Source of the DNA: JBBQVK01 sp038211735
Lineage (GTDB): Bacteria; Patescibacteriota; Gracilibacteria; Absconditabacterales; Absconditicoccaceae
Direction: 5' to 3'
DNA: 64,000 nt
Assembly (NCBI GenBank): GCA_038211735.1
Contig: JBBQVK010000002.1
Coordinates: 124,001 to 188,000 of the forward strand
Each line of letters starts with the position of its first letter. Position 1 is the first letter of the stretch. This document shows, one piece after another, positions 20,448 to 30,551 of the stretch. A program made the translations under genes and the position numbers. The notes beneath the pieces were generated by a model, which saw only the letters and a list, made by a program, of their open reading frames with translations, ran no database searches and was not told the origin of the DNA.

Positions 20448-21890
20448 ATGGACTATGAAATTGTTATAGGTCTCGAGATACATCTTAAACTTAACTCTAA
20501 GCATAAGTTATTTTGTACGTGCTTGAATGTACAGGAGTTTGATGATCTGCCTGCAAATACGCATGTGTGTCCCGTATGCATGTGACAACCGGGGGAGTTG
20601 CCTGTGTTGAACGAAGAGCCCCTTGAAAAAGCGGTAGAGTTAGGGTTGGCGCTTGGTTGCCATGTGCAAGAAATATCGATGTTTGATCGTAAGTCGTACT
20701 TCTATCCTGATCTTCCGATGTGATTTCAGATTACGCAGTTATCCAAACCGACGTGTATTAATTGAGAAGTAACTTTCTTTGTAGATGACGATTATACTAT
20801 TTATAAGACTGTGCATATTAGGGATGCGCACATTGAAATCGACTCATGAAAATCAATCCATATTGGCGAGAAACTCTTATTAGATTATAACCGTTCATGA
20901 ACTCCGCTAGTTGAGATTGTAACTTATCCAGACTTTTCGAATGCGGATCAGGTAGTATGATTTTTGAAGATGCTGCAAAGAATAGCTAGACTATATAGAG
21001 TAAGTAACGCAGAAATGGAGAGTGGCCAAATGCGTTGTGACGTAAATATTTCTTTAAGAGTAGAAGGAGAAACAGCGCTAAATCCTCGTGTAGAATTAAA
21101 AAATATGAGTTCATTTTCTGCGGTTCGTAGAGCAATTGATCATGAGTATGAAAGACAAAAGAAATTATACGATGAATGAAAATCAGTAGATCAAGAAACA
21201 AGAGGGCGAGATGATCCTAAGACCGAATCGTATGTGATGAGATCCAAAGAGAATGCAATGGACTATCGTTATATGCCAGACCCAGATCTTCCTCCTTTAA
21301 AGTTAGAATCGCATCGAATTGATGAAAGACGTAGAAGAATACAACAGATACCTATGGAAGCTGATCGCATTAGAAGATATAAAGAAGATTATGGATTCAA
21401 TAAAGAGTACGTCAATTGATTAATCAATGATGCAAAAGTGAGTGAATACTTTGAAAATGTTGTAAACCTTGGCGCTTATCCAAAGACAGCTGCATCTTGG
21501 ATTGTTTGACCTATCGCAAGTTGGCTTGCTACACAGAATAAAACCATAGATATGTTGCTGTTCGATACTAAGCAGTTCATGGAATTCTTATATCTACAGG
21601 ATAATTGAACCTTAATCAACCAACACGCCAAGACTGTCATGCAAGAGATGTTGGCGACGTGAAAAGATCCGCAGAAAATTATCGAAGAGAAGTGATTGAA
21701 ACCAGTAGATGAAAAAGAAGTGATGAAATTAGTAGACCAGTTCTTCGCTGAAAAACCTGACGTCTTAGCAGATCTCAAGGCTGGTAATATGAAATCGATC
21801 TGATTTGCTATCGGACAGGTGATGAAAATGAGTGGAGGGAGCGCGGATCCATCAGTGGTGAAACAACTTATTGAAGAAAAGTTAAAATAA
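20448..21890 (+). CDS. gatB: Asp/Glu-tRNA amidotransferase subunit B
   Basis: This 480-residue subunit of GatCAB transamidates mischarged Glu-tRNA(Gln) or Asp-tRNA(Asn). The signature IGLEIHLKLNSKHKLFC at the N-terminus, CPVCMGQPGELPVLN (Gly by TGA), the SYFYPDLP motif and DYNRSGTPLVEIVT (Gly by TGA) are all family landmarks. A helical domain and a YqeY-like tail (IGQVMKMSGGSADP) follow. At least twelve TGA codons occur. gatA and gatC are not in the window, so the subunits are scattered in this genome or lie outside. Confidence 0.95.
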
Positions 21891-21936
21891 GTTAGCAATC
21901 CATTATTCCACTGCACACAAAAAGTATGTTGAAAAT

Positions 21937-21967
21937 AAAAAAAGCTTGATCGGAAAACCAACCAAGC
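21937..21967 (-). terminator. intrinsic terminator on the minus strand
   Basis: Read on the minus strand, GCTTGGT pairs with ATCAAGC and is followed by seven T. No minus-strand ORF precedes it, so it probably ends a short non-coding transcript. Confidence 0.65.
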
Positions 21968-22062
21968 CTCTCTTCCCTCAGCACTTATCAGACAACCAGT
22001 AGTCTCCTCTCTCTCCAGATTGCCGTAGTTGATGCTCCTATGGGAAGATAACCTATGAAAAT
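21937..22062 (-). ncRNA. putative small structured RNA
   Basis: The 220-base gap between gatB and rsmH contains no ORF on either strand but has a minus-strand intrinsic terminator (21937-21967). Upstream of it, TCTTCCC at 22042-22048 (minus strand) pairs with GGGAAGA at 21971-21977, enclosing about 65 bases with internal pairing such as GAC with GTC. This resembles a small RNA with a closing stem and its own terminator. I do not recognise SRP, 6S, RNase P or tmRNA signatures. Limits are approximate. Confidence 0.4.
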
Positions 22063-22112
22063 CGTAGTATGTTATAAAAAGAATTTATCCATTTATTTTT
22101 CTAAAACAAGAG

Positions 22113-22997
22113 ATGCTCAGACATACGCCAGTTCTTCTCCAAGAAGTGCTTGAGACGCTTCCCAAGCAAGGAGGAGTTGTGTTGGATGGGACACTCGGAC
22201 ATGGTGGCCATACGCAAGCGATGCTTGATTTGGCTAAGAAAAATTGAGTTTCATGGAAAGTAGTCGGTACAGATAGAGATGAACAGATGTTAGGCAAAGC
22301 AAAAGAGTTTCTGTCGGAACATCTAGGTGAATTAATTTTTGTGCAGGGGAGTTATGCAGATTTTCCATTGATAGAAAAAAATGCTGGAGGTGTTCAGTTT
22401 GATTGTATGTTGTTAGATTTATGAGTAAATATGGACCATTTTAAAATCGCTGAGCGTGGATTTAGCATCAAGCTCGATGGAGATCTGGATATGCGTTATG
22501 ATAGGGCTGTTGGCATTCCGGCTTCGACATGGCTGAAGCAGGCGAACTATGAAGATCTGATGCAAGCTTGGGAGTTGTATACAGACTTTAGTCCCAAATA
22601 TCGTGACTGGATCAGTAAAGAACTTGTCCAGGCGATGAAGACCAAATCTTTTGAAACGACTCAACAGTTGAGAGAATGGGCTAAGACACACAACATAAAT
22701 GACAAAGTGTTGGCAGTGTTTTTCCAAGCAATTAGAATAACAGTCAATGATGAACTAGGAGAACTTCAAAAGTTCTTGCAATCGTTTCTGCCTTTCCTTA
22801 TAGTCTGAGGAAGATGTATTGTCATCACCTATCACAGTATCGAAGATAGGCTAGTGAAATACGCTTTCAAAGATCTAGAAGACCAATGAAAAGTATCTTT
22901 GATCAACAAAAAAGTAATTAAACCTACGCGACAAGAAGTACAAAAAAATAAAGCTGCAAGAAGTGCAAAAATGAGAGTGATAGAACGTATTCTTTAG
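22113..22997 (+). CDS. rsmH: 16S rRNA (cytosine-N4)-methyltransferase
   Basis: A 294-residue SAM-dependent enzyme that methylates C1402 of 16S rRNA; it typically heads the dcw cluster. HTPVLLQEVLETL, the SAM loop LDGTLGHGGHT, LDLGVNMDHFK (Gly by TGA) and the ITYHSIEDRLVK motif are diagnostic. The usual helical insertion is present but shortened. The C-terminal KPTRQEVQKNKAARSAKMRV is complete. Six or so TGA codons occur. An FtsL-like gene follows, as in dcw clusters. Confidence 0.95.
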
Positions 22998-23012
22998 TGC
23001 ATCTCTTGGTGT

Positions 23013-23390
23013 ATGAACAAAGTTGCCTTAGCACAAAGTATTTCTAGGCAGTACCTTTCCATAAGGTCGCATATTAGAAGTAATAGAAAAGCAATGAGCT
23101 CAGTGAAATTGACCATTGTAGCTTTAATCTTCTCTTTGGTGTTAGGGATTTATGCAAAAGAGATTAACGAAGGTTCGACTGCCGGATATTTTCTTGATCA
23201 AGAAATGGACTCATACAAAAAACAACAATTTAACTATAGTGTGGTGAAGTTGGATGTTTTGCAACTTGAGAGAAATCTTTGGCAACAATCTAACGAAAAT
23301 CACTACTACCGGTACGATCATGCAGATCGTGTGGTTAGTGTGCCTACGCGGAAACAGGACGCTGCAGCTGCGAAGGAGGTAGTAAATTAA
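23013..23390 (+). CDS. FtsL-like small division protein (by context)
   Basis: A 125-residue protein with a basic cytoplasmic N-terminus, one membrane helix (about residues 34-50, VKLTIVALIFSLVLGIY) and an extracytoplasmic helical segment with LDVLQLERNLW. This topology and its place 15 bases after rsmH fit FtsL of the division machinery, which is poorly conserved in sequence. Identity rests mainly on context. It has no TGA codon. The last 47 bases overlap the 3' end of the convergent dus gene. Confidence 0.55.
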   Translation: MNKVALAQSISRQYLSIRSHIRSNRKAMSSVKLTIVALIFSLVLGIYAKEINEGSTAGYFLDQEMDSYKKQQFNYSVVKLDVLQLERNLWQQSNENHYYRYDHADRVVSVPTRKQDAAAAKEVVN

Positions 23391-24447
23391 GCGTGCTGAA
23401 ATATTCTACAAGAGTTTTTTTGAGTGTTGAATAATCGCGGATAGTGATTATTTTTTGTTTAAGTTTTTTTGCGTCAGTGAGTCCACTAATATAATTGAAA
23501 AGATATTTACGAAACTCGATAGGAGTTTTACAAGATGATGCGTAGGGATGCGTTTCTATTTTTTGCATGACTAGTTCAAGTTCTTGCAGGGTAGGCATTT
23601 GAATTTTGCTTACCGCTGTTTCGATCATCTCTTTTTGTGCTTGTCGAAAACATATCTCTGCAGCCATGGCGAGATCAAGATGGCGAATGATGACTGCGAG
23701 TCTTTCTTCAGGAGTAGGCGCATGAGGCGTGAGAATCCAAGGATTTCCAATTGCAGACTGCGCAGGCATGATGCCGTCCAGCGTTACTTTTCAATCGTTC
23801 GAAGTTAGGCGATCTAACGCATCTTGATAGGATCTAATACCACCATTTCCGTTTATTACTTTATCTGGTAGAGCTTCTTTGAGTCTATAGATAAAATCTC
23901 GATCTACCTCTCCTGAGTGAGATTGGCTGTATGTTCTTCCGTGGATAGTGATCATCCAAACATATTTGCTCGCTTCCAACACAAAATCAAACTGTTCTTT
24001 TACGTCGGCTTGCGTTAAACCAACTCTTGTCTTCAAGCTAAATGGAGTAGTAAGTTCTTGCGACATCTCTTTTATAATACTGAGTGTTTTCTGTTTGTCT
24101 TTCATCATACCTCCTCACGCTTCACACTTCATAAGCTTGGGTGAAGGGCATCACATGTTCAACTCTATCCCAGCGAAATTATATTTCTTTTCGATATCTT
24201 TTGCGCATGAGATCAATGTTTCTGGTGTCCCACCAAAAATTTGTGCAATAAGTTGCGGTTCGTAGTCGGTCTTGTATAAGTGTCTTATGACGCCAGAAGG
24301 ATTATGTATATAGCCATCAGCGCTCATAAACTCCGTCCACAACATGAGCTCATCTTGCGGATTCCCGTGCGCCTCAAAAACTTGCTTACAGATAATTCTG
24401 TAGGCACAGTCAGTGATTCCGTCCATAGGGGCGAGGCAGATTTTCAT
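23344..24447 (-). CDS. dus: tRNA-dihydrouridine synthase
   Basis: This 367-residue FMN enzyme reduces uridines in tRNA to dihydrouridine. It opens with LAPMDGITDCAYR. The catalytic Cys100 sits in a CPSPK motif preceded by a TGA-coded Gly; other landmarks are TRVG, ITIHGRTYSQSHSG, VINGNGGI and GIMPAQSAIGNPW. The AQSAIGNPW form resembles the family's GRGALGNPW, which makes this a divergent Dus. TGA codons at 24153, 24108 and 23791 split the standard frame. Its 3' end overlaps the FtsL-like gene on the other strand. Confidence 0.9.
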
Positions 24448-24531
24448 TTTTCAAAACGTCAAAAATATTTTTTTACTGAAGTGACTATAGAAAAATTAAG
24501 GCAAATAGCCACTTATTTATCGGTTATTGAT

Positions 24532-25338
24532 CTAAGTCAATAGATCTTTTAGAATTCCTAACGCCATAGGCTGATCTAAGAAGTATGGAGACGTAGCAAT
24601 AGTGATCAATGAAGCTTCTGCGATAAGTTCCTTCGTCCTGACGATAGTTTCTTGATAACGATCGATGCCCATTTCAGGAGCCCAGAAGTCTAGATCGATA
24701 TCCAAGATTAGTTTATCGTGAGAGAAAAAATTCGCCTGATAGTCGAGCAGTTGTTGTTCTGCTTTGATCCATTCAAAACTCGTAAATGGAAATGCTTTGA
24801 GGAACGGCATGATAAAGTTTCCGACATTACATACGTTGTTTGTATACTCTCGTCGAAGGTCTGCATTATGAAGATTATCTTTTTTGGTTAGAAAATCTTC
24901 ATCGATAATTTCGTCTCACTCTACAGGGATTTTTTCTCATCAGAAAAAATGTGGAGGAGTTTTAAGATCAGAGTGTTGATCGATATGAAGAATCTTGGGT
25001 GTTTCTCATTCTTTCAATGTAGCGACATACATCGATCGAAAATATAATGCGTGGTTGTGATTGTCAAAAATATAAATTTCAGGCGAACCGTTATTCGCGT
25101 TATTTGGTAGAATAAGTTTATAGATGTGTGCAAGTCCGGTGCATGAATTTACTTCGCCTTGATGATCCATCTCTTCGAACACTATTTCGTTATCTAATTG
25201 GACTTCCTCCAAAGATATAATCTCTTTTAGTGAAGGAATCATAATCTGCGCTTTGCCAAAATGCGCAACTCTCTCAGCGTATGAAAACGCGTTATTTCAA
25301 GTGTTATCGGTGAGTAATTGAGCCACTGAGTAGTGCAT
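24532..25338 (-). CDS. UPF0489 family protein
   Basis: A 268-residue protein whose LHIDQHSDLKTPP and LILDIDLDFWAPEM segments are the hallmarks of UPF0489 (C5orf22-like), an uncharacterised family with an arginase/deacetylase-like arrangement of Asp and His. These residues could bind metal. The N-terminus only becomes continuous when TGA is Gly; ATG 25338 is the earliest start. Six TGA codons occur, including two in a row at FFGGEKIP. It probably shares a transcript with dus, 84 bases downstream. Confidence 0.75.
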
Positions 25339-25403
25339 TTGACTTATTGCATAAAATACATATATATTGCATTATACTAAAGTGAACCTTAAAAGATATA
25401 CCT

Positions 25404-25835
25404 ATGATCAACGAAACAATTGTTCTGGAGAGTCTGGCACTCCTTTCATTTATACTTGCAGTGGTAGAATTTCTCCACGCAAAAGAAGAAGGGAAAGATG
25501 CCTTTACAAAAAATCCTGGACGAAAGTTTTCAGGACTACAATTTAGCGAACAGATTGAAACCTATAAATCCAAAACACAAGTAGGATTTGTTGTGTATAA
25601 GTTGATGATGATAGCAATATTTTTCATTATCGCTTTGTTCGCTTTCCCGACACTCCTCACGAAAACGATTGGGTTCGTGATCGTTGGGATTTACCTACTG
25701 TACCAGTGGCACCATCTCTATGAGTGGCACATACGAAAAAAAGAAAACCATGGTCGCAAGACTGCCTGGGCGTACGTCCCCATCGCTATGGTGTGGTGGT
25801 GGATGGTGATCGAATTAATTACGAAACAAATATAA
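25404..25835 (+). CDS. small four-helix membrane protein
   Basis: A 143-residue protein with hydrophobic segments near residues 6-24, 63-81, 87-104 and 122-140, and His/Trp-rich loops (YQWHHLYEWHIRKKENHG). Family not recognised. His clusters beside membrane helices could hold metal or haem, but this is a guess. It has no in-frame TGA. It is followed 21 bases later by another small membrane protein, and the pair ends at a terminator, so they form a short operon. Confidence 0.65.
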   Translation: MINETIVLESLALLSFILAVVEFLHAKEEGKDAFTKNPGRKFSGLQFSEQIETYKSKTQVGFVVYKLMMIAIFFIIALFAFPTLLTKTIGFVIVGIYLLYQWHHLYEWHIRKKENHGRKTAWAYVPIAMVWWWMVIELITKQI

Positions 25836-25856
25836 ACCAAAAAAACAAACTGCAAA

Positions 25857-26282
25857 ATGAAAACAATTACATGTAACTTAATCACAAAGATCTATCTCTT
25901 CATCCTTGCAATGCAGGAGTGGAGTGAACAACGATGGAAAGAAGTTGTGTCTCCACCGATCTCACAACTCTTTGCGCAAGCAAGGAGGGACATGGAAGAG
26001 GGTAAACCCTTACCGGATTTACCGCCCTCAATACCTCAACGCAAGAGAGAATTGTTGAGTGAAAGATTACAAACATACTTAATTGGTTACGCATTCATTT
26101 GTATATTAACCTTTATGTTCTGCTCAATAGACTCTTCTCCGGTGGGAGAACAAATTATACAACTACCAACAAGCTCATGCTGGATATTTATATCTCTTGG
26201 CAATGCATTTGTTGCAATGCTGCTTTGTTTTGTAATAGATAAAATATACCCAAATAATTATCTTAACTTTAAAGACAAATAA
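25857..26282 (+). CDS. small membrane protein of unknown function
   Basis: A 141-residue protein with a Trp/Pro-containing soluble stretch (about 20-75, including PDLPPSIPQRKRELLSE) and two membrane helices near 77-92 and 108-128. I do not recognise the family. There is no TGA codon. It is co-directional with the preceding membrane gene and ends before the terminator at 26340. Confidence 0.6.
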   Translation: MKTITCNLITKIYLFILAMQEWSEQRWKEVVSPPISQLFAQARRDMEEGKPLPDLPPSIPQRKRELLSERLQTYLIGYAFICILTFMFCSIDSSPVGEQIIQLPTSSCWIFISLGNAFVAMLLCFVIDKIYPNNYLNFKDK

Positions 26283-26339
26283 TTCTTTACTGTGGGTAGA
26301 TTATAAATATATAGAGTATATTAACTAAAATATATACTG

Positions 26340-26367
26340 CTCGTTGTGGGTCACAACGAGTTTTTTT
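26340..26367 (+). terminator. intrinsic terminator
   Basis: A nine-base perfect stem CTCGTTGTG/CACAACGAG with a three-base loop is followed by seven T. Confidence 0.9.
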
Positions 26368-26382
26368 ATACTCGATTTTCCT

Positions 26383-26410
26383 TTGCAATGCCCCCGCATT
26401 TGCCTATAGT
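26383..26410 (+). promoter_or_regulatory. promoter of gyrB
   Basis: TTGCAA (26383-26388), a 16-base spacer and TATAGT (26405-26410). The block TTTGCCTATAGTT around the -10 is shared with the promoter at 29102, and CCTATAGT with that at 49147. Confidence 0.6.
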
Positions 26411-26478
26411 TATTCTATCTAAATAGTGGGAAATGGCCGTTAGTATCGGCTTTTTGTTTTAATGGGTATATAGGAAAC

Positions 26479-28383
26479 ATGGCAAATTATGATTCGTCAC
26501 AGATTAAGGTCTTAGAAGGACTTGAGCCGGTAAGACATAGGCCCGGAATGTATATTGGATCGACTGATACAAGAGGTTTGCATCATATGGTCTGGGAAAT
26601 TATGGACAACTCAGTCGACGAAGCGTTGGCAGGATTTTGTCGTAATATCACAGTAATTATGTCAAAAGGTTCCAAGATAACGGTGTATGATGATGGACGC
26701 GGAATCCCCGTAGATATTCATCCGAAGACGGGTAGATCAACGCTCGAAACAATTTTGACGGTGTTGCATGCAGGTGGTAAGTTCGAAAAAGGAGCATATA
26801 AAATCTCAGGAGGTCTGCATGGAGTAGGTGCGTCTGTAGTAAATGCATTGTCCAAATGGATGAGAGCAGAAGTACACAAGGATGGAAAGATCTATATGCA
26901 AGAATTTAAACGTGGAGTTCCACAATGAGATGTTGCTGAAATAGGAACGACCACAGTCACAGGATCTACGATTAGTTTCATCCCAGATGATACTATTTTT
27001 GATACGATGGAATATTCGTACCATACTATTTCTACAAGATTGAAACATTCCGCATATCTTACCCCAGGTGTGACGTTTACGCTTATCGATGAAGTTAGCA
27101 AAAAAGAAGAAAGATACTATTTCGAAGGAGGGATTAAGACGTGGTTACAGAACTTAATGGGTTCTCAACACGTCATTTCTAAGCCATTCTACATCAATGC
27201 TGAAGGTAATGATGTATGGGCAGAGATCTCTTTCCAATTTGCAGACTCAAGTAATGATAACACCATGTCATTCGTAAATAATATTACCACAAAAGATGGG
27301 GGGACGCATGTGCTAGGATTCAAGGACGCACTACTAAGAGTTGTGAATGAGTACGCACAAGCAAAAGGGGTCATCGATAAAAAAATCGGCGAGTTCCAAA
27401 TATCAGATATTACTGACGGACTCTATGCGATCATTACGGTAAAAATTCCTGAGCCACAATTTGAATGACAGACCAAAGGAAGATTGTGAAATGGATATGT
27501 GAGAAAAGAAGTCGAAACGCTCGTGTATGATTATATGAACAAAGTCTTCAAAGAAGATGAAGGCATGATCGCAACGGTTATCGAAAAAATTATGCTCTCT
27601 GCGAAAGCAAGAATCGCTGCGAAACTTGCAAGAGAGACTGTGATGAGAAAAAGCGCAATGCTTGGGGGAGTTCTTCCAGGTAAGCTTGCAGACTGCAGCA
27701 ACAAAAAAGCTGAATGAACAGAAGTATATATTGTGGAGGGAAATTCTGCTGGAGGTTCTGCGAAACAGGCACGCAATAGCGCTTTCCAGGCCATTCTCCC
27801 ATTGAGAGGTAAAGTATTAAATACTGAACAAGCAGCGCTTTCTACGATCTTAGCCAACAACGAAATCAAATCGTTGATTATGGCATTGGGAGCTGGTATG
27901 AAAGAAAGTTATGAAGAAGAGAAACTTAGATATGAAAAAGTAGTAATCATGACCGATGCGGACGTGGATGGAGCTCATATTAGGACATTGTTGCTTACGT
28001 TTTTCTTCCGTTATATGAGACCGTTGATCGAACAAGAACATCTATTTATCGCGGTGCCGCCTCTCTACAAGTTCAAAGAAGGGAAAAAAGAGCAATATAT
28101 TTATCCACCAGATGACCAATTAGGATTGACTGAAATTATGAAAAAATATTGATTCGATCCAGACAAAACAAGTATCCAACGTTACAAAGGACTTGGAGAA
28201 ATGAATCCAGAACAACTTCGAGAAACAACGATGGATCCACTCACAAGAAAGATGCTCAAAGTAGGTGTCGAAGACGCTGAAGAAGCAGACAAACTTTTCA
28301 GGATCCTTATGGGGGATGATGTCCCGAGTAGAAAACATTTCATCCTTACGCATGCGAAGAACGTTAGAGAGTTGGACGTGTAA
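26479..28383 (+). CDS. gyrB: DNA gyrase subunit B
   Basis: A 634-residue ATPase subunit of the type II topoisomerase. The GHKL ATPase has EIMDNSVDEAL, DDGRGIPVD and GGLHGVGASVVNALS. The Toprim domain has VEGNSAGGSAK (Asn where Asp is usual), LPLRGKVLN and MTDADVDGAHI, and the tail ends with QRYKGLGEMNP. Five TGA codons (26927, 27466, 27487, 27715, 28150) break the standard frame; in QRYKGLGEMN-like regions glycines are GGN. The family could also be ParE; TRPGMYIGST and RYKGLGEMN fit both, and gyrA is not nearby. Confidence 0.95.
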
Positions 28384-28402
28384 TAGATAGTAATTTCTCA
28401 AT

Positions 28403-28429
28403 AAAAAAGCGGCCCCGGCCGTTTTTTTT
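28403..28429 (+). terminator. intrinsic terminator after gyrB
   Basis: CGG/CCG-rich stem (CGGCCCCGGCCG) between an A-run and eight T. Confidence 0.8.
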
Positions 28430-28533
28430 GTTGCACTAAAGCGCGCGCCTGCTATATTCTTTCTTGCTTTATTATTTGCATTTTAGATACTTTTGAATAC
28501 TATAATAGTATATTTACTACTAAATCTACTAGT

Positions 28534-28794
28534 ATGAATAGTAATATTATTAGCATCACAGATCTGAGGCAGACCGCCACAAGTATTATCAAGTGATTGA
28601 AAAAGACGGGTGATCAAGTGGTGTTTATCAATAATAAACCTTCCGCGGTTCTTATATCTTATGAAGAGTATCAAAAATTGACTGAGTGACCTGTATCACT
28701 TCACGAGTTTTCGTATGACAAGTTATCTCCTGCAGATCAAAAATTAGTCAAAGAGATCAAAGGCTTACCTGATAGCGAATTTGTTGATCTTTAG
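28534..28794 (+). CDS. Phd/YefM-type antitoxin
   Basis: An 86-residue protein starting SITDLRQTATSIIKGLKK, with VVFINNKPSAVLISYEEYQKL, the pattern of Phd/YefM antitoxins that bind operator DNA with their N-terminus and the toxin with an acidic C-terminal tail. Two TGA codons (in IIKGLKK and LTEGPVS) keep it out of standard gene calls. A toxin-like gene starts 15 bases downstream. Confidence 0.8.
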
Positions 28795-28809
28795 TCTTAT
28801 CAGGGATAC

Positions 28810-29064
28810 ATGCCTCTCACCCTCAAACGCATCATAGAAAGCAAAAAAGTTGCTTCTTTTCTTATCCGCAGAAGGCTAGAGCAGCAATATAAAAAAGCAA
28901 AGCATTATCTCTTGGCAGCTAATTTTACTGTAGTGGATTTTGCGGTAAGGAAACCAAAGCAAGATCGCATTTTCTACTTCCGCATCAACAAACAGTATAG
29001 GGCTTGGGGAGTTTTAAATGATGAGATATTGAAAGTCTATAAGATTGATGATCATCAGAGTTAG
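28810..29064 (+). CDS. RelE/ParE-like toxin
   Basis: An 84-residue basic protein placed directly after the antitoxin. The end RIFYFRINKQYRAWGVLND followed by LKVYKIDDHQ matches the beta-sheet core of RelE/ParE toxins, which cut mRNA on the ribosome or poison gyrase. It is placed right after gyrB, but that does not show its target. It contains no TGA codon. Gene order antitoxin-toxin is the usual one for the Phd/YefM-YoeB type. Confidence 0.7.
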   Translation: MPLTLKRIIESKKVASFLIRRRLEQQYKKAKHYLLAANFTVVDFAVRKPKQDRIFYFRINKQYRAWGVLNDEILKVYKIDDHQS

Positions 29065-29101
29065 TATAGATTAAGAGATGCATGGCCTCAGTTTTTAGTT
29101 A

Positions 29102-29129
29102 TTGAAAACACTCTATATTTGCCTATAGT
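29102..29129 (+). promoter_or_regulatory. promoter of the HD-ruvA operon
   Basis: TTGAAA (29102-29107), a 16-base spacer and TATAGT (29124-29129), 41 bases before the HD gene. Confidence 0.6.
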
Positions 29130-29169
29130 TCTCATATAAACATTGTTTTACTGCAATCGACCCGATTAA

Positions 29170-29748
29170 ATGCTAGACCGTATTGTGAACCTTATCTTCG
29201 AAGCTTTGTTTTTGAAAGAGATTAAACACGAAGGACGAAGAAGAGTAGGAGTACAATTTCCTGATAGTGTTGCTGAACACTCACTCAACGCTGCTCAGAT
29301 TGGATATATTCTTGCGAAGATGGAATGAGCGGATGTAGCAAAGGTTGTACAGATGCTTATCTGGCATGATATCGCTGAAGCAAGAATTGGTGATGTAGAT
29401 AAAGTAAATGCGAGATATATTCGTGATAAACATACAGCAGAAGATGAAGCGTTACACGCGCAAATGGCATGAATTGAGTTTGGTTGAGAAATTATTGAAC
29501 TACTTGCTGAAATGGAGAAGAAGGAGACATTGGAAGCTAAGATCGCAAAAGATGCTGACTATCTAGAAGTTGCTTTCCAAGGTAAAAAATATATGGAGAT
29601 ATGATATACTACAGCCCAAAACCATATAACCAATGTACGCAATGCATTACGTACTGAGAGTTGAAAACAAATATTTGATCAAATGTGTAACACAAAGTCT
29701 ACAGATCGACGAGATAAATCCCTTTTACAAGATCTTTCTAACGTCTAA
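29170..29748 (+). CDS. HD-domain phosphohydrolase (YfbR-like)
   Basis: A 192-residue metal-dependent phosphohydrolase. AEHSLNAAQIGYIL provides the first His, MLIWHDIAEARIGD the HD pair, and KDADYLEVAFQ the last Asp, the layout of YfbR-like 5'-deoxynucleotidases. Five or more TGA codons hide it under the standard code. Its TAA stop overlaps the ruvA start (TAATG), so it is coupled to ruvA and may help nucleotide supply or clean-up during repair. Confidence 0.8.
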
Positions 29749-30299
29749 TGTTCCACCTCTTCCACGGCAAGCTCACTGATCATCATCATACGACCTATCT
29801 CGAAAATGATCATTTTGGGATTGCGGTATTGTATACGGGTGAGAAGGAAAAAGGAACGTACTATATCTATCCTCAGATCGATCAGAATGCTAATACGATT
29901 AGGTATTATGCATTTGATCATGCTGATCAGAAAAATTATTTTGAACAACTCTTAAAGATTCAGGGGATAGGACCAAAGAGCGCGCATCAACTTGCTATGA
30001 TCCCTCAGAAAGATCTTGAACAAGCAATTGAAAAGATGGATCTAAGTTTTTTCCAGAAGATTCCAGGTATCGGTCCAAAGACCGCAAAAAGACTTCTGAT
30101 AGAGCTTAAATCAACGCTTGGTAAATCTGACCTCGCTAAACTTGATATAGATGAACATCTCTACAAAGATATAGTAAACTCATTGAAGTGACTTGGCTAC
30201 GATCCCAAAAAAGTAAAAGCGCTCTTGCCAGACTGTCCTATAAAATTAGAGAAAAAGAATCTACCACAGATTATGAAATGGTTGGTTGATAATTTATAA
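29748..30299 (+). CDS. ruvA: Holliday junction helicase subunit RuvA
   Basis: A 183-residue DNA-binding subunit of the RuvABC branch-migration complex. An N-terminal OB fold is followed by tandem helix-hairpin-helix motifs, LLKIQGIGPKSAHQLAM and FQKIPGIGPKTAKRLLIELK. The C-terminal domain III (LGYDPKKVKALL) begins right after a TGA Gly at 30189; it would be lost in the standard code. ruvB is not adjacent. Confidence 0.9.
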
Positions 30300-30366
30300 A
30301 AGTTGAAGGTTGAAAGTTGAAGGTTGAAAGTTGAAGGTTGAAAGTTGAAGATTGAAAGTTGAAGAT
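30300..30366. repeat. 14-bp tandem repeat
   Basis: About four and a half copies of AGTTGAAGGTTGAA, itself two similar 7-mers, directly follow the ruvA stop. The array is pure purine plus T on one strand. It is a likely slippage-prone spacer; no ORF crosses it. Confidence 0.8.
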
Positions 30367-30375
30367 GGAGAATGA

Positions 30376-30509
30376 TGGAGCGAGTTGCGATATACGAGTG
30401 AGTAAATATATTGAGATTGAATAAGGAACGAAGTGTATCGTAAACGACCGAATTGAGCGGAGCGGACCTTGGAGGGAGTTGCGATACACAAGCGACTAAA
30501 TAACGATAT
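30376..30509. repeat. imperfect 31-bp direct repeat
   Basis: GAGCGAGTTGCGATATACGA at about 30378 and GAGGGAGTTGCGATACACAA at about 30472 begin two roughly 31-base copies ending in ACTAAATA/AGTAAATA. The spacer contains the related TGTATCGTAAACGA. They could bind a protein or be remnants of a dispersed genomic repeat. No gene is present. Confidence 0.5.
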
Positions 30510-30551
30510 TTTATCTTTTAAATCTGCATGCTCAACTTCTGAATCCTCGGT

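Noticed and set aside
27531..27869. 112-codon minus-strand ORF opposite gyrB
   Set aside because: It is antisense to the gyrB Toprim core and shows no family motif.
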